Translations under genes and position numbers: made by a program
Shown: positions 50,023 to 61,274 of the stretch, in pieces
How the letters are laid out: each line of letters opens with the position of its first letter
How positions within the stretch are numbered: position 1 is the stretch's first letter
Origin: Staphylococcus cornubiensis
GTDB lineage: Bacteria > Bacillota > Bacilli > Staphylococcales > Staphylococcaceae
Assembly (NCBI RefSeq): GCF_900183575.1
Contig: NZ_FXUZ01000001.1
Coordinates: 558,001-622,000 of the forward strand
Direction of reading: 5' to 3'
Length of the DNA: 64,000 nucleotides
The notes under the pieces: model-generated
The model's database searches: none
The model's input: only the letters and a program-made list of their open reading frames with translations
Told to the model about the DNA's origin: nothing

Positions 50023-50913
50023 TTACTCTCCTTTTTTCGCACGTGGATGTGCCTTTAAATAAACATTTCTTAATTGTTGATTCGTCACATGGGTGTAACG
50101 ACCTGTTGTAGATAAATTAACATGCCCAAGTAAGCTTTGAACAGTTCTAAGGTCTGCACCTTCATTTAGCATATGTGTCGCAAACGTATGTCTTAATTTA
50201 TGTGGATGAATCGATGTCACACCAGCAGTTCGTTTGACAATGTCATTTAACACATAGCGTACACCCCGCTCAGTAATCGGCTGACCTTTTAAATTTGTAA
50301 TTAAATAAGGATGTTGAACATTTTGAATCGGCGCAAACTCTACCAAATACTGTTCAATACTTTGCCTACAAAACTCTCCAAAAGGCACGATACGTTCTTT
50401 ACCACCCTTACCTAACACTTTAATCCAACACATTTCGAGGTCAACGTCTTCTACTTTTAAAGACACTAATTCAGAAACACGGATGCCTGTTGCATAAAAC
50501 AACTCTAAAATCACTCTGTCTCTCAACCCTTTGTGAGGATCGTGCATGACAGTTTGAAATAACGCTTCCATCTCTTCTGTGTAAAAAAACGTCGGTAAGT
50601 AACGTTCCTTTTTCGGATGGACTAACTGAACAAACGGATTCACAATCCCCTCTTCTTGCGTCATCCAAAAAGCATAAAAGCTTCGTAATGTAGATATTTT
50701 TCGCGATACTGTAGTTCGTTGGAGTCCCATATCATAAAGTGTCTGCAAATAATTTCTTGCGTCCAAATATTTAAATGCCGTAAGCGCTAATTGTTCTTGC
50801 CCAAGGAATCGATTAAATTGAACAAGATCATCATGATAGGCTTTCAACGTGTGGTCTGAGAAAAAACGTTCCCTTTTTAACATATCTAAAAATTGTTCTT
50901 GGATTTGTTTCAA
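50023..50913 (-). CDS. xerC: Tyrosine recombinase XerC
   Basis: A 296-aa recombinase that resolves chromosome dimers at dif with XerD. All catalytic residues are present: Arg145 (TGIRVSEL), Lys169, His238-x2-Arg241 (HKLRH), His264 and Tyr273. The start is TTG 50913 with GGAGGG nine bases upstream; the ATG at 50967 would add 18 unconserved residues. First gene of the xerC-hslVU-codY operon. Confidence 0.96.
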   Translation of the reverse strand: MKQIQEQFLDMLKRERFFSDHTLKAYHDDLVQFNRFLGQEQLALTAFKYLDARNYLQTLYDMGLQRTTVSRKISTLRSFYAFWMTQEEGIVNPFVQLVHPKKERYLPTFFYTEEMEALFQTVMHDPHKGLRDRVILELFYATGIRVSELVSLKVEDVDLEMCWIKVLGKGGKERIVPFGEFCRQSIEQYLVEFAPIQNVQHPYLITNLKGQPITERGVRYVLNDIVKRTAGVTSIHPHKLRHTFATHMLNEGADLRTVQSLLGHVNLSTTGRYTHVTNQQLRNVYLKAHPRAKKGE

Positions 50914-51032
50914 TTCAAAAACCCCTCCATCATTAGCATTGTAGCATAATGATGAGGGGAACTGCATTGATTATACATTGAATTTTTCTATTTATCAAAA
51001 TTTTGCTTATTTTGCCATTAATTACAGTTTTG

Positions 51033-52337
51033 TTACAACGTTTGTTTAAAATGATCAAGTTGTTCTAACGCACGATTCGCTAAAGTTTCGTAACGTTCTT
51101 TTTTATCTTTAATACGTTGCTCAAGCGGTGGCACTAGACCAAAGTTAGCATTCATCGGTTGGAAGTTTTTGTTATTCGAAGCATGCGAAATATAGTAAGC
51201 CATACTACCGAGCATTGTTTCACGCGGGAAAACCACATCTGCTTTACCTAACAAACGATGTGCTAAGTTAATCCCTGCAATCATACCACTCGCTGCACTT
51301 TCAACGTAACCTTCCACACCAGTCATTTGACCTGCAAAGAATAAGTTTTTGCGATTTTTAAACTCATAAATCTCACTCAACACTTCTGGAGAGTTGATAA
51401 ACGTATTACGATGCATCACACCATATCTTACAATATCTACGTTTTCAAGACCAGGAATGAGACGAATCACTTCTTTTTGTGCGCCCCATTTCAAGCGCGT
51501 TTGGAACCCTACAATATTGTAAAGCGTGCCTGCAGCGTCATCTTGTCTTAATTGAACGACAGCATACGGGCGTTTTCCAGTTTTTGGATCTTCTAAACCG
51601 ACTGGCTTCATTGGGCCAAACAATAACGTCTTCTCGCCTCTACCCGCCATGACTTCAAAAGGCATACACCCTTCAAAATACTTTTCTTTTTCGAAATCAT
51701 TCATCGGTGCAACTTCAGCGGCAAGTGCGGCTTCATAAAAACGATCAAATTCCTCTTTCGTCATCGGACAGTTTAAATATGCGGCTTCACCTTTGTCATA
51801 ACGCGATTTTAAATAAACTTTATCCATATCGATAGAGTCTTTTTCAATAATTGGTGCAGCTGCATCATAGAAGTAAAGTTGATCTTCACCCGTTAATGCA
51901 ACAATTTCTTTCGCAAGTGGCTCAGTAGTTAATGGCCCTGTCGCAATAATGGTTGGCCCTTCAGGAATAGACGTTACCTCTTCATTGCTCACAGTCACAT
52001 TTGGATGATTTCTTAACTTTTCAGTGATGTAGCCTGCAAAATCATGTCTATCTACTGCTAAAGCCCCACCAGCAGGAACACGTGCATGATCAGCAGCTGC
52101 GATAATCAATGAATCTAAACGGCGCATTTCTTCTTTTAACACACCTACTGCATTCGTTAACGCATTTCCTCTTAATGAATTCGAACATACGAGCTCAGCA
52201 AATTGATTCGTATGGTGCGCAGGTGTTTGTTTCACTGGTCGCATTTCAAAAAGATTCACATGGATGCCACGTTCCGCAAGTTGAAATGCTGCTTCAGACC
52301 CTGCTAAACCAGCGCCGACAATATTAACAGATGTCAT
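51033..52337 (-). CDS. trmFO: Folate/FAD-dependent tRNA m5U54 methyltransferase TrmFO
   Basis: A 434-aa flavoprotein that methylates U54 in the tRNA T-loop using methylene-THF. The FAD loop [17 protein letters not shown] is at 8-24; [20 protein letters not shown] and [16 protein letters not shown] are family motifs with conserved cysteines. It follows topA by 27 bases. It complements TruB (20.8 kb), which modifies the neighbouring U55. Confidence 0.97.
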   Translation of the reverse strand: MTSVNIVGAGLAGSEAAFQLAERGIHVNLFEMRPVKQTPAHHTNQFAELVCSNSLRGNALTNAVGVLKEEMRRLDSLIIAAADHARVPAGGALAVDRHDFAGYITEKLRNHPNVTVSNEEVTSIPEGPTIIATGPLTTEPLAKEIVALTGEDQLYFYDAAAPIIEKDSIDMDKVYLKSRYDKGEAAYLNCPMTKEEFDRFYEAALAAEVAPMNDFEKEKYFEGCMPFEVMAGRGEKTLLFGPMKPVGLEDPKTGKRPYAVVQLRQDDAAGTLYNIVGFQTRLKWGAQKEVIRLIPGLENVDIVRYGVMHRNTFINSPEVLSEIYEFKNRKNLFFAGQMTGVEGYVESAASGMIAGINLAHRLLGKADVVFPRETMLGSMAYYISHASNNKNFQPMNANFGLVPPLEQRIKDKKERYETLANRALEQLDHFKQTL

Positions 52338-52364
52338 GGTTCTTACCTCTCTTTAATACTCATA

Positions 52365-54434
52365 TTATTTTTGAACTTCTTCTTTATAATCACAATTCGA
52401 ACAAACAACTTGTGTCGAACGTCCTTTTTTATGCTCAGCAAGATAGTGTTGACATTTCGGACAATCACGACCAATCGGCTTATCCCATGTGACAAAATCA
52501 CACTCTGGATAATTCGAACAACCATAGAAAATACGATTTTTCTTAGATTTACGTTCAACGACATCGCCTTTTTTACATTTTGGACATGTCACACCAATCG
52601 GCTTCGTAATCGCTTTCGTGTTTCGACAGTCAGGGAAGTTAGAACATGCCATAAACTTACCATAGCGTCCCATTTTAATGACCATTGGATTGCCACATAC
52701 TTCACAATCTTCGCCAGCAGGTTCGTCTTTAATTTCAACTTTTTCCATTTCTTCTTCAGCACGTTCAACGTCTTGTTTGAAACTGTTGAAAAAGTCACCT
52801 ACTACTTTTTTCCACGCTACGTCACCATCTGCAATTTTATCGAGTAACGTTTCCATGTTAACAGTAAAGTCGACATCGATAATCTCAGGGAAATATTCTT
52901 TCACTTGTTCATGCACAATTTCACCTAATTCAGTAGGGACGAAACGCTTGCTTTCATTCTTCACATAATTACGCTTTTGAATCGTATCAATCGTCGGTGC
53001 ATACGTTGAAGGACGACCAATTTTAAGTTCTTCTAGCGTTTTCACAAGACGTGCTTCTGTATAGCGCGGTGGTGGTTGCGTAAAGTGTTGTGCAGGTTCA
53101 ACCTTTGTCGCCAACACTTCATTACCTACTTCAAGCTTCGGTAAACGATTTTCTTTTTCTTTACCTTTATCATCATCCGTTTCAACATAAAGTGTCATAA
53201 AACCTTTGAACTTAATCGTTTGACCATTTGCTCTAAACTTCACATCGTTTTGCGTTAAATCTACAGCAACTGTATCTAAAATTGCCGGTGCCATTTGACT
53301 CGCTACAAAACGTTCCCAAATCAATTTGTATAAACGATATTGATCACGTGTCAAATAGTCTTTCATTTCAGCAGGCGTTCTTAACGTACTTGTTGGACGA
53401 ATCGCTTCATGGGCATCTTGGTCACCTTGTTTACCCTTTTTCGTCACTTTAGATAAATATTCACTACCGTATTCTGATTCAATATATTGTTTCGCTTCAT
53501 TTTGCGCATCTTTAGAAATGCGTGTCGAATCCGTTCTCATATATGTGATGAGCCCAATCGTACCTTTACGCTTCAAGTCAATACCTTCATAAAGTTGTTG
53601 TGCCACCATCATTGTTTTACGCGCCTTGAAATTAAGTTTTCGAGCCGCTTCTTGTTGTAAAGTGGAGGTCGTAAATGGGTTGGCAGGTTTACGTGTTTTT
53701 TCTTTTTTAGTCACATTGGAAACCGTGAATTGATTACCATCTAATGCTTTCGTTATGACCGCTACATCATCTTTTGTCGATAATTTAAAAGGCTTATCTT
53801 TATAATGAAGAAACTTGGCATTAAACTTTGATTTTCCATAACGAAATTCACCTTCAATTGACCAATACTCTTCAGGTTTAAAGTTACGAATTTCATTTTC
53901 ACGGTCAATCACTAGACGAAGCGCTACTGATTGTACACGTCCGGCTGACAAACCTTTTTTTACTTTTTTCCATAATACTGGTGAAATATTATAACCTACT
54001 AATCGGTCTAATACACGTCGCGCTTGTTGTGCGTCAACTAAATCCATTTCAATACCGCGTGGATTTTTGAAGCTTTCTTTTACAGCATCTTTTGTAATTT
54101 CATTAAAAACCACACGATTTTCTTTACTATCTTCTAGTTCTAAAATGTTTGCCAAGTGCCATGCAATTGCTTCACCTTCACGATCGGGGTCACTCGCGAG
54201 AAAAACTTTTTTCGCTTTTTTCGCATGTCTTTTCAAGTCTTTAACGACTGGCCCCTTACCTCGGATAGTAATATATTTAGGTTCATAATCATGTTCCACA
54301 TCCACGCCCATTTGACTGCGTGGTAAATCTCTCACATGACCCATTGATGCGATCACTTTGTATTTCTTACCTAAATATTTTTCTATAGTTTTCGCTTTTG
54401 CAGGCGATTCAACAATGACAAGATTATCTGCCAA
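52365..54434 (-). CDS. topA: DNA topoisomerase I
   Basis: A 689-aa type IA topoisomerase that relaxes negative supercoils. The TOPRIM domain begins [17 protein letters not shown] and holds [12 protein letters not shown]; the active tyrosine is about residue 298 in YMRTDS. Three C-terminal zinc ribbons follow (CEVC...CSNFPDC, CPKC...CSNYPEC, CPKC...CSNC). The start is TTG 54434, eight bases after GGGGG. Same strand as dprA upstream and trmFO downstream. Confidence 0.97.
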   Translation of the reverse strand: MADNLVIVESPAKAKTIEKYLGKKYKVIASMGHVRDLPRSQMGVDVEHDYEPKYITIRGKGPVVKDLKRHAKKAKKVFLASDPDREGEAIAWHLANILELEDSKENRVVFNEITKDAVKESFKNPRGIEMDLVDAQQARRVLDRLVGYNISPVLWKKVKKGLSAGRVQSVALRLVIDRENEIRNFKPEEYWSIEGEFRYGKSKFNAKFLHYKDKPFKLSTKDDVAVITKALDGNQFTVSNVTKKEKTRKPANPFTTSTLQQEAARKLNFKARKTMMVAQQLYEGIDLKRKGTIGLITYMRTDSTRISKDAQNEAKQYIESEYGSEYLSKVTKKGKQGDQDAHEAIRPTSTLRTPAEMKDYLTRDQYRLYKLIWERFVASQMAPAILDTVAVDLTQNDVKFRANGQTIKFKGFMTLYVETDDDKGKEKENRLPKLEVGNEVLATKVEPAQHFTQPPPRYTEARLVKTLEELKIGRPSTYAPTIDTIQKRNYVKNESKRFVPTELGEIVHEQVKEYFPEIIDVDFTVNMETLLDKIADGDVAWKKVVGDFFNSFKQDVERAEEEMEKVEIKDEPAGEDCEVCGNPMVIKMGRYGKFMACSNFPDCRNTKAITKPIGVTCPKCKKGDVVERKSKKNRIFYGCSNYPECDFVTWDKPIGRDCPKCQHYLAEHKKGRSTQVVCSNCDYKEEVQK

Positions 54435-54517
54435 AGTAGTTACCCCCTTGCTTTTTCTGTTTACAAAGATAAATGATAAACGGTTATTTTTATATTTGTC
54501 AATCTTTTGTATTTATT

Positions 54518-55405
54518 TCACAAAGCGTTAACATTTAAATCATCATAATCTTTCAAAATATCTTGTGCACATAAAACAATTTCTGCGCCTTCTTTTACGC
54601 GCAACATATTACCTTTTGTGTGCATATTGAACATGTCCCCCGGCAATACATAGACATTGCGATTTTGTTCTAATGCCTGATCCAACGTAATGAGGGCACC
54701 ACTTCTTTCTTTCGCTTCAGTAATCAATATCCCTTTCGACAATCCACTAATAATACGATTACGTTCAGGAAATCTAAATTTTGCGATAGGCGTGTGCGGG
54801 GGATACTCGCTTATTGTTAAATGGTATTGTTCCATTGTTTGGCGTAATTGGCGAGTCTCTTTCGGATAATGTTGAAAATGGCCAAAACCGAGCACACCAA
54901 TCGTGGACATGTGCTGTTGGATTGCATAATGATGTGCGAGTGCGTCTGTGCCATGTGCTAATCCAGAAACAATCGTAAGTGGAAAATGCTGAAATTCATT
55001 AAAAAGGATATGCAGCGCTTGTAGGGTATATGGTGTATGTTGTCTCGCTCCAACAATACCAAGACTATGCGTTGAACCTTGGAGTAATTCAAGCCGACCT
55101 CTACAAAATAAAATCAATGGCGGATCGTAAATTTCTTTTAATAACGAGGGATAAAGCGGATCATTAATCGCAACAGCCGTGATTTGATATTCTTGCAATG
55201 ACGCTTCAATAGTGTGGATATTTAATGTTTCAAGTCGTTCTAACTTTTGTTGGAAATGAGATTGTGGCATGTGTGAAAGTATCTTTTTGAGAGATTGAAT
55301 CATTTGGGGAATCGCTCCTGTAGATTGCAAAAGTTTTGGATAAATGTGGTGGATATGTTGTGTTGAAAATCCTGCATACAATAATAATAGTAGAAATTGT
55401 TTCAT
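54518..55405 (-). CDS. dprA: DNA-processing protein DprA
   Basis: A 295-aa Rossmann-fold protein that loads RecA on incoming single-stranded DNA during transformation. Core motifs: LGIVGARQHTPYTL, TIVSGLAHGTDALAHHYA, FRFPERNRIISGLSKG and ERSGALITLDQALEQNRNVYVLPG. There is no C-terminal winged-helix domain, as in other staphylococci. ATG 55405 (MKQFLLLLLYAG) with AGGTG about 11 bases upstream is preferred to 55486, which would add a hydrophobic extension. Confidence 0.93.
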   Translation of the reverse strand: MKQFLLLLLYAGFSTQHIHHIYPKLLQSTGAIPQMIQSLKKILSHMPQSHFQQKLERLETLNIHTIEASLQEYQITAVAINDPLYPSLLKEIYDPPLILFCRGRLELLQGSTHSLGIVGARQHTPYTLQALHILFNEFQHFPLTIVSGLAHGTDALAHHYAIQQHMSTIGVLGFGHFQHYPKETRQLRQTMEQYHLTISEYPPHTPIAKFRFPERNRIISGLSKGILITEAKERSGALITLDQALEQNRNVYVLPGDMFNMHTKGNMLRVKEGAEIVLCAQDILKDYDDLNVNAL

Positions 55406-55558
55406 AAATTCATGTTCACCTCTTGATGTAGAATAAGCGTAGTAAATGGATAAAAGAAGAATTGTTAAAAAGTAGAATAAAAACATAAAGTGGATGAAAA
55501 ATCATATGCATATAGATTGATACAGATTCATAAAAAAGAGAATCAATGAAACCAAAAC

Positions 55559-55621
55559 CAAGCTATCCAAACACGGACTGATAGCACCTCATTGCTCTAC
55601 CAGTCCATACTTGTATAGCTT
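55559..55621. other. Nested inverted repeat between sucD and dprA
   Basis: AAGCTAT (55559-55565) pairs with ATAGCTT (55615-55621), and inside it GGACTG with CAGTCC. Both arms are spaced alike, so the RNA could fold into one bulged hairpin. It could regulate dprA, terminate sucD read-through, or be a repeat. Confidence 0.45.
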
Positions 55622-55626
55622 CAAAT

Positions 55627-55660
55627 AGCGATGTGCAGAATTATACCTACACATCGCTTA
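55627..55660 (-). terminator. Terminator of sucD
   Basis: AGCGATGTG pairs with CACATCGCT 20 bases after the sucD stop. The T run on the minus strand is short (ATTTGAAG), so strength is uncertain. Confidence 0.65.
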
Positions 55661-55679
55661 TGAATGTACTTACATTCTA

Positions 55680-56585
55680 TTATTTCACTGTAAGTAATGA
55701 TTCGTAAATGCCTGCTTCTTTGGCCGCTTCGATTAAAGTCGAACCAATTTCAGAAGGTGTTGCTGCTGTTTTAACGCCACATTCATTTAATGTTTTGATT
55801 TTTTCTGCAGCCGTTCCTTTACCACCTGAAATAATCGCACCCGCGTGACCCATACGTTTTCCTGGAGGCGCTGTTTGACCACCAATGAAACCAACAACAG
55901 GTTTTTTCATATTTGCTTTAATCCATTCTGCAGCTTCTTCTTCTGCTGTACCACCAATTTCACCGATCATCACAACTGCTTTCGTGTCATCGTCATTGTT
56001 AAATGCTTCTAACACGTCGATAAAGTTAGTTCCGTTAACTGGGTCCCCACCGATACCTACAGCTGTAGATTGACCGATACCTTCTTCAGTTAATTGATGT
56101 ACCGCTTCATATGTTAAAGTACCAGAGCGTGAAACAACGCCGACATGGCCTTTTTTGTGGATGTATCCTGGCATAATACCAATTTTCGTTTCATCTGAAG
56201 TGATGACACCTGGGCAGTTTGGTCCAATTAAGCGTGTCTTTTTACCTTCAAGATAACGTTTAACCTTAATCATATCGATAACAGGAATATGTTCAGTAAT
56301 ACAAATCGCTAAATCTAATTCTGCGTCGATACATTCTAAAATTGCATCTGCCGCAAACGGAGCTGGCACGTAAATCACAGAAACGTTACCGCCAGTTTCT
56401 TTTTTCGCTTCTTCAACTGTATTGAAAACAGGTACGCCTTCAACCACTTGTCCACCTTTACCTGGTGTTACCCCTGCAACAATTTGCGTACCATATTCTA
56501 ACATTTGTTTAGTATGGAAAAGGGCAGTTGACCCTGTAATACCTTGTACGATTACTTTTGAATTTTTATCTACAAATACACTCAT
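55680..56585 (-). CDS. sucD: Succinyl-CoA synthetase alpha subunit
   Basis: The TCA-cycle ligase subunit that carries the phosphohistidine. The 301-aa protein has the CoA-binding fold ([19 protein letters not shown]), [17 protein letters not shown] and the active His near 247 in MGHAGAII. It lies 21 bases after sucC, so both are co-transcribed. Confidence 0.97.
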   Translation of the reverse strand: MSVFVDKNSKVIVQGITGSTALFHTKQMLEYGTQIVAGVTPGKGGQVVEGVPVFNTVEEAKKETGGNVSVIYVPAPFAADAILECIDAELDLAICITEHIPVIDMIKVKRYLEGKKTRLIGPNCPGVITSDETKIGIMPGYIHKKGHVGVVSRSGTLTYEAVHQLTEEGIGQSTAVGIGGDPVNGTNFIDVLEAFNNDDDTKAVVMIGEIGGTAEEEAAEWIKANMKKPVVGFIGGQTAPPGKRMGHAGAIISGGKGTAAEKIKTLNECGVKTAATPSEIGSTLIEAAKEAGIYESLLTVK

Positions 56586-56606
56586 TGTAGTTGTCCCATC
56601 CTTTCC

Positions 56607-57773
56607 TTACGCTTCGTTTACAAGTTTAACAATTTTTTGTGCACCTTCAGCCATTGTATTTGCTGGTTCAATTGCTAAACCTGAGTCTTTTAAGATTTGT
56701 TTACCTTCTTTAACATTTGTACCTTCAAGACGTACAACTAATGGTAAAGTTAATTCCACTTCTTTTACTGCCGCTACGATACCTTCAGCGATAATATCAC
56801 AACGCATGATACCACCAAAGATATTAACGAAAATACCTTTAACGTTTTCATCGCCTAAAATGATTTTGAACGCTTCAGTAACTTTTTCTTTAGTTGCACC
56901 GCCACCTACGTCAAGGAAGTTGGCTGGGTTACCATTAAAGTGATTGATTGTATCCATTGTTGCCATTGCTAAACCGGCACCGTTTACCATACAACCGATA
57001 TTACCGTCTAATGCGATGTATGATAAATCGTATTTAGAAGCTTCGATTTCTTTTGGATCTTCTTCTTCTAAATCACGTAACTCAACGATATCTTTATGAC
57101 GGAATAACGCGTTGTCATCAAAGTTGATTTTAGAGTCAAGTGCTAAAACATCACCTTCACCTGTTAACACAAGTGGGTTGATTTCAACGATTGAACAATC
57201 TTTTTCAATGAATACATTATATAAAGCAATTAAGAATTTAACCGCTTTGTTAATTGATTCTTTAGGAATATTGATGTTAAATGCGATACGACGTGCTTGG
57301 TATGGCGCTAAACCGACAACTGGGTCGATTGTTTCTTTGAAGATTTTTTCAGGGTTTTTCGCTGCAACTTCCTCAATTTCAGTTCCACCCTCTTCAGAAG
57401 CCATTAAAGTGACACGGTCTGTCGCACGGTCAATGACAAATCCAACATAATATTCTTTTTGGATGTTGGCACCTTCTTCAATGTAAAGACGCTTCACTTC
57501 TTTACCTTCAGGACCTGTTTGGTGTGTTACGAGAACTTTTCCAAGCAACTCATTTGCATACGTTTCAACTTCTGATAAAGACTTAGCGATTTTAACACCA
57601 CCCGCTTTACCACGTCCCCCCGCATGGATTTGCGCTTTGACGACATATACATCTGTGTCTAACTCTTTTGCTTTCTCAACAGCTTCTTCAGCAGAAAAAG
57701 CCACACGCCCTTCTGGTACTGCTACGCCCATTGAGCGAAAAATTTCTTTTCCTTGATACTCATGGATATTCAT
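56607..57773 (-). CDS. sucC: Succinyl-CoA synthetase beta subunit
   Basis: A 388-aa ATP-grasp subunit that binds nucleotide and pairs with Suc[55 protein letters not shown] and the phosphohistidine-facing FLDVGGGA are typical. The promoter upstream overlaps a cre-like site, consistent with glucose repression of the TCA cycle. Confidence 0.97.
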   Translation of the reverse strand: MNIHEYQGKEIFRSMGVAVPEGRVAFSAEEAVEKAKELDTDVYVVKAQIHAGGRGKAGGVKIAKSLSEVETYANELLGKVLVTHQTGPEGKEVKRLYIEEGANIQKEYYVGFVIDRATDRVTLMASEEGGTEIEEVAAKNPEKIFKETIDPVVGLAPYQARRIAFNINIPKESINKAVKFLIALYNVFIEKDCSIVEINPLVLTGEGDVLALDSKINFDDNALFRHKDIVELRDLEEEDPKEIEASKYDLSYIALDGNIGCMVNGAGLAMATMDTINHFNGNPANFLDVGGGATKEKVTEAFKIILGDENVKGIFVNIFGGIMRCDIIAEGIVAAVKEVELTLPLVVRLEGTNVKEGKQILKDSGLAIEPANTMAEGAQKIVKLVNEA

Positions 57774-57812
57774 ACTCCATCCTCCTGTTTCTTAAGGTTA
57801 AGTTCAAGTACA

Positions 57813-57841
57813 ATTATAGGAAATGTAAGCGCTATTGTAAA
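57813..57841 (-). promoter_or_regulatory. sucCD promoter overlapped by a cre site
   Basis: -35 TTTACA (57836-57841), 17 bases, -10 TATAAT (57813-57818). The spacer and the edge of the -35 contain CAATAGCGCTTACA (57824-57837), which matches the CcpA cre consensus at the AGCG core and the whole right half. CcpA bound here would block the promoter. Confidence 0.7.
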
Positions 57842-57976
57842 CAGATTCCCTCTAGACGAATGAGGATTTATACAGCACAACACCCTTACAACACATGCAA
57901 TACATTGTTTCAGCTATTATCAAATTACAAAAATTATTTTTTACATCTCATTGATTACAAATCGCACACTACCATG

Positions 57977-58166
57977 GACCTCTCTTCTCTAATAAGAAAA
58001 AAGTGTTGTGGGAAAGATTTTGTGTTAACACATCTCGGATTCCCCTCACCTCAATTTGAAGAAAGAATCACATCATCATGCACCTCTCCCTCTCCTCTAT
58101 ATAAAGAAGAATGTTGTGAAGAAGGTTTTGTTTTAACACATCTCGGACTCCCCCTCATCTCGGTTT
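57977..58166. repeat. Two imperfect ~85-bp direct repeats
   Basis: Units at about 57977-58060 and 58082-58166 share the blocks ACCTCTC, GTTGTG, TTTTGT-TTAACACATCTCGGA and CCCCTCA-CTC. Each has TAACACATCTCGG at the same place. A TTAACAC stretch could pair with GTGTTAA in unit 1. They lie in the 850-bp gap between sucC and the small acidic gene; no coding sequence is supported there. Confidence 0.7.
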
Positions 58167-58187
58167 AACGACCACACTCAGATTGCA

Positions 58188-58485
58188 AAAATCGCGCAAG
58201 ACTCCTGAGGGATGAAGTTGAAATCAAAATGACATCTTCTAACTTTAATAGTGGCTATTGTTTAACGCAGTAGCTGTCTGACTTCTCAATGCTTTCGCTT
58301 TTGAGAAATCTAGTCAGCCTTGCGGGGATAGTACTACGAAATCTTTGTTGCTTATAAGATTTCTGTACTGCTCCCGAAAATCCAATTTGGCTTCAAACAA
58401 CTGTCTATTTCAATCAAGCCGAATTGAGTTGAAGGGCCAGCCCATAGGAAAGCGTAGCGCGATTTAAGTAATCTAACAAAACGCA
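58188..58485 (+). repeat. Dispersed palindromic intergenic repeat, copy F
   Basis: The longest copy. It contains AGACTCCTGAGGGA, then a degenerate version of the copy A hairpin (GGGATAGTACTACGAAATC / GATTTCTGTACTGCTCCC), then CCAATTTGGCTT / AAGCCGAATTG and GAGTTGAAGGGCCAGCCC. Mismatches between the arms show decay relative to copy A. Confidence 0.78.
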
Positions 58486-58560
58486 CTCAATCCAACCTGT
58501 GAATGTCTCATCATGTGCCTTAAAGCAAAATGTATCCCAAAACAAAACATGTCCCACAAA

Positions 58561-58604
58561 CAAAAAACTAGGACAAAACGGAATCACTCCCGCCTCATCC
58601 TAGC
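58561..58604 (-). terminator. Terminator of the small acidic gene
   Basis: CTAGGA (58568-58573) pairs with TCCTAG (58597-58602), then TTTTTTG on the minus strand, 20 bases past the stop at 58625. Confidence 0.82.
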
Positions 58605-58624
58605 GCAACCATACACACATCAAA

Positions 58625-58909
58625 CTAATTCTCTTCATTCACTTGAAACGAAATCTGCGTATCATCATCCATTGGCACTTGCACAATCTTCTGCTCATCC
58701 TCAGTTGACTCCACAACAAATTGATGCTCTTTCAACAAACGAATCAAATCTGCTTGTTGTTCTTCTTCAATTGAAATATTTAGATTTTCTTCAATTTCTT
58801 GCTTAATTTTCTTAAGTTTCTCTTCATCTTCTGTAATTTCCACTTCTTTTTCTTCAAAGTGTACTAATACCTTATATAATTTTTGTAAAGTTTCATCCAT
58901 GATTTTCAT
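58625..58909 (-). CDS. Acidic small protein of unknown function, about 94 aa
   Basis: Not recognised. A very acidic, Glu/Gln/Lys-rich soluble protein (MKIMDETLQKLYKVLVHFEE, then EVEITEDEEKLKKIKQEIEE) that looks helical, with a beta-like end (KIVQVPMDDDTQISFQV). ATG 58909 or 58900; AAAGGA is very close to the first and 11 bases from the second. A clear terminator follows. It lies alone between rnhB and sucC. Confidence 0.75.
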   Translation of the reverse strand: MKIMDETLQKLYKVLVHFEEKEVEITEDEEKLKKIKQEIEENLNISIEEEQQADLIRLLKEHQFVVESTEDEQKIVQVPMDDDTQISFQVNEEN

Positions 58910-58990
58910 GTTCCTTTCTTTATAGAAATTACTACTAGTAAAACACAATTTCAACTTTTTGAAAACTTTTTAAATGCATACTCACTTTAA

Positions 58991-59776
58991 TTAAATTGTC
59001 GAAACCATTGATTTAATAGGCTCAAATGACTTTCTATGAATAGGTGTGACCCCGTATTGTTTCAAACCTTCTAAATGTTTTTGCGTGCCATATCCAGCAT
59101 TTTGCGCAAAATCATATCCAGGATATTGTTGTGCATATTCTGCCATAAGGTCATCTCGATACACTTTAGCAATAATACTGGCTGCAGCGATGGAAACACT
59201 TTTCGCATCCCCTTTAATGATTGCTTGTTGTGGCTCAGTCAGTTGATCCAGTTTCATCGCATCAATTAAAAAGTGCGTCGGTGTAACGGACAAGTTTTGA
59301 ATGGCACGGTACATTGCAATTTGTGTCGCTACATAAATATTATGTTGATCGATTTCTTCGGGTGTGGCGATGCCGATTGCCCATGCACGGACTTGAGCTT
59401 TTAACGACGTATTTAACAAAGTTCGCTTTGCTGCGGACAGTTGTTTTGAATCATTAATCCCTACAAAATCATGTCCAGGTTGTAACACCACTGCACTTGC
59501 GACAACTGGTCCTGCAAGTGGTCCACGTCCGACCTCATCTACACCACAAATCAACGCATCTGGTTGCACATTTAAAATGTCTGTCTCATATTGACACATT
59601 TCAACATATTTTTGATACTGTAATTGGCTTTTCTCAAGTTGACGTCGTCGTTGTTGGAAAGCTTGTTGCACACCTTTACGTTCGTCTTGAAAATCAGGAT
59701 GCTGGGCTAAATCTTCCAACGTTGTCACGAATTGTAACTCCGCTTTAATCGTTTTAATGGTTTTACTTTTACTCAT
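58991..59776 (-). CDS. rnhB: Ribonuclease HII
   Basis: It removes ribonucleotides from DNA and RNA of hybrids. The 261-aa protein has Asp80-Glu81 in [14 protein letters not shown], a further aspartate in FLIDAMKL, and the [21 protein letters not shown] motif. ATG 59776 overlaps the rbgA stop in ATGAGTAA, so translation is coupled; a reading from 59905 would run inside rbgA. Confidence 0.96.
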   Translation of the reverse strand: MSKSKTIKTIKAELQFVTTLEDLAQHPDFQDERKGVQQAFQQRRRQLEKSQLQYQKYVEMCQYETDILNVQPDALICGVDEVGRGPLAGPVVASAVVLQPGHDFVGINDSKQLSAAKRTLLNTSLKAQVRAWAIGIATPEEIDQHNIYVATQIAMYRAIQNLSVTPTHFLIDAMKLDQLTEPQQAIIKGDAKSVSIAAASIIAKVYRDDLMAEYAQQYPGYDFAQNAGYGTQKHLEGLKQYGVTPIHRKSFEPIKSMVSTI

Positions 59777-60641
59777 CGGACTCGGCCTGCCATTCGGAAT
59801 ATAAGTCAAAGCAATATGTTCCGATTTTCGCATTTCTAATATCATAGATGAGTGCTTCAATGACCGCTTCATAATCCACTTCATTGCCACGTTGTAACAT
59901 ACCACGTTTACGGCCTATCGCGTCAAACCAATCCAACATTTCTGCATCACGCGGCACGTCAATTTTAAAATGTGCTAACAACGCTTCATAGTCATGTTCA
60001 ATAAGAAACTCTAATCCATAAATCGCCACTTCATCTAAATGCACAATGCTATCTTTAATTGCACCTGTTAAGCTCAACTTTTTACCAATCAGTTGGTCTT
60101 CAAACTTCGGCCATAATATCCCTGGTGTATCCAATAACTGTAATGATTTACCGACTTTAATCCATTGCTGTTGCTTCGTCACACCCGGTTTGTTACCAGT
60201 TTGTGCAATGGAACGGTTCGCGAGTTTGTTGATTAAAGTTGATTTACCTACATTCGGAATGCCGACAATCATTGCACGAATCGCTCTTGGCTTTAAACCT
60301 TTTGCCTTTTCACGCTCAAACTTTTCACGTGTCGCTTCAATTGCAGCTGCTTCCACTTGCTTTAAGCCTTTACCATGTTTTGCATCAACGGCTACAGGAT
60401 AAGCCCCTTTTTCTCTAAAGAATGCATACCATTTTTCCATTTCTTTTAAATTGGCCATATCCTTCTTATTAAAGATGACAACGCGAGGTTTTTGTTGAAT
60501 CACCTCATCAATCATCGGGTTTCTTGAACTAAAAGGAATGCGTGCGTCTACCAATTCAAAGACCACATCTACCTTCTTCAGTTGTTCCGTCACTTCTCGT
60601 TTTGCTTTGGCCATATGACCTGGATACCATTGAATCACCAT
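59769..60641 (-). CDS. rbgA: Ribosome biogenesis GTPase RbgA (YlqF)
   Basis: A circularly permuted GTPase for late 50S assembly. The 290-aa protein begins [17 protein letters not shown], and its G motifs are permuted: NKKD (G4, about 58-61) comes before GIPNVGKST (G1, about 127-135) and DTPG. A C-terminal RNA-binding domain follows. Paired with rnhB in one operon; divergent from gtrA across 228 bp. Confidence 0.97.
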   Translation of the reverse strand: MVIQWYPGHMAKAKREVTEQLKKVDVVFELVDARIPFSSRNPMIDEVIQQKPRVVIFNKKDMANLKEMEKWYAFFREKGAYPVAVDAKHGKGLKQVEAAAIEATREKFEREKAKGLKPRAIRAMIVGIPNVGKSTLINKLANRSIAQTGNKPGVTKQQQWIKVGKSLQLLDTPGILWPKFEDQLIGKKLSLTGAIKDSIVHLDEVAIYGLEFLIEHDYEALLAHFKIDVPRDAEMLDWFDAIGRKRGMLQRGNEVDYEAVIEALIYDIRNAKIGTYCFDLYSEWQAESDE

Positions 60642-60869
60642 AGTTTTAACTCCTCTTAATTATTCTTACAAATCGTTTTTTTAAATGATATATGTTATAT
60701 TAATTGTTAGTTTTAAAGATAAATACGTATGAAATTGAATGACGAAATAAAGCCATCCGCATCATGTATTGTATAACATAATTTGATATACACCACTTTA
60801 AGTATAATCAACTTTATCGTCAATAGCTATTCACAATCACATATCGTTGAACAAAGGTAGGTATATTGA

Positions 60870-61253
60870 ATGGTGAACTCAGCCCGTTTTTTTGAAATTT
60901 TACGTTTTATTATAGTAGGTGGCGTCAATACACTCAATTATTACATCGTCTACTTAATATTATTACGTTTATTTGATGTTCATTACCTGATTAGTCATAC
61001 TATAGGATTTATATTTTCGTTCGTCGTCTCTTTTTATTTAAATTGTTATTTTGTATATAAAGTACGACCGACTTTGAAGAAATTTTTAGCGTTTCCATTC
61101 ACACAAGTAATCAATATGGGGACACAAACTTTACTCATCTATATATTTGTAGACTTCATGCATTTTAACGCAACTTTTGCACCATTTGTAGGACTCATCA
61201 TTACGATACCCATTACTTATATTTTATCTAAATTCATCCTTAAAGATCGATAA
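60870..61253 (+). CDS. GtrA family membrane protein
   Basis: A 127-aa protein with four membrane helices (FIIVGGVNTLNYYIVYLILL, LISHTIGFIFSFVVSFYLNCYFVY and two more), the GtrA family pattern. Members move or present lipid-linked sugars for cell-surface glycosylation. ATG 60870 is eight bases after AGGTAGG. It lies 21 bases before yfhO and is probably co-transcribed, so the three genes may modify surface polymers. Confidence 0.9.
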   Translation: MVNSARFFEILRFIIVGGVNTLNYYIVYLILLRLFDVHYLISHTIGFIFSFVVSFYLNCYFVYKVRPTLKKFLAFPFTQVINMGTQTLLIYIFVDFMHFNATFAPFVGLIITIPITYILSKFILKDR

Positions 61254-61274
61254 GTTAAAAGTGAGGTTCGCATT

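Noticed and set aside
57977-58166. CRISPR array
   Set aside because: Only two long imperfect units, no regular spacers and no cas genes.
57668-58168. 166-codon plus-strand frame running from sucC into the repeat region
   Set aside because: It begins inside sucC on the opposite strand and continues through the direct repeats; it resembles no protein and has no ribosome site.
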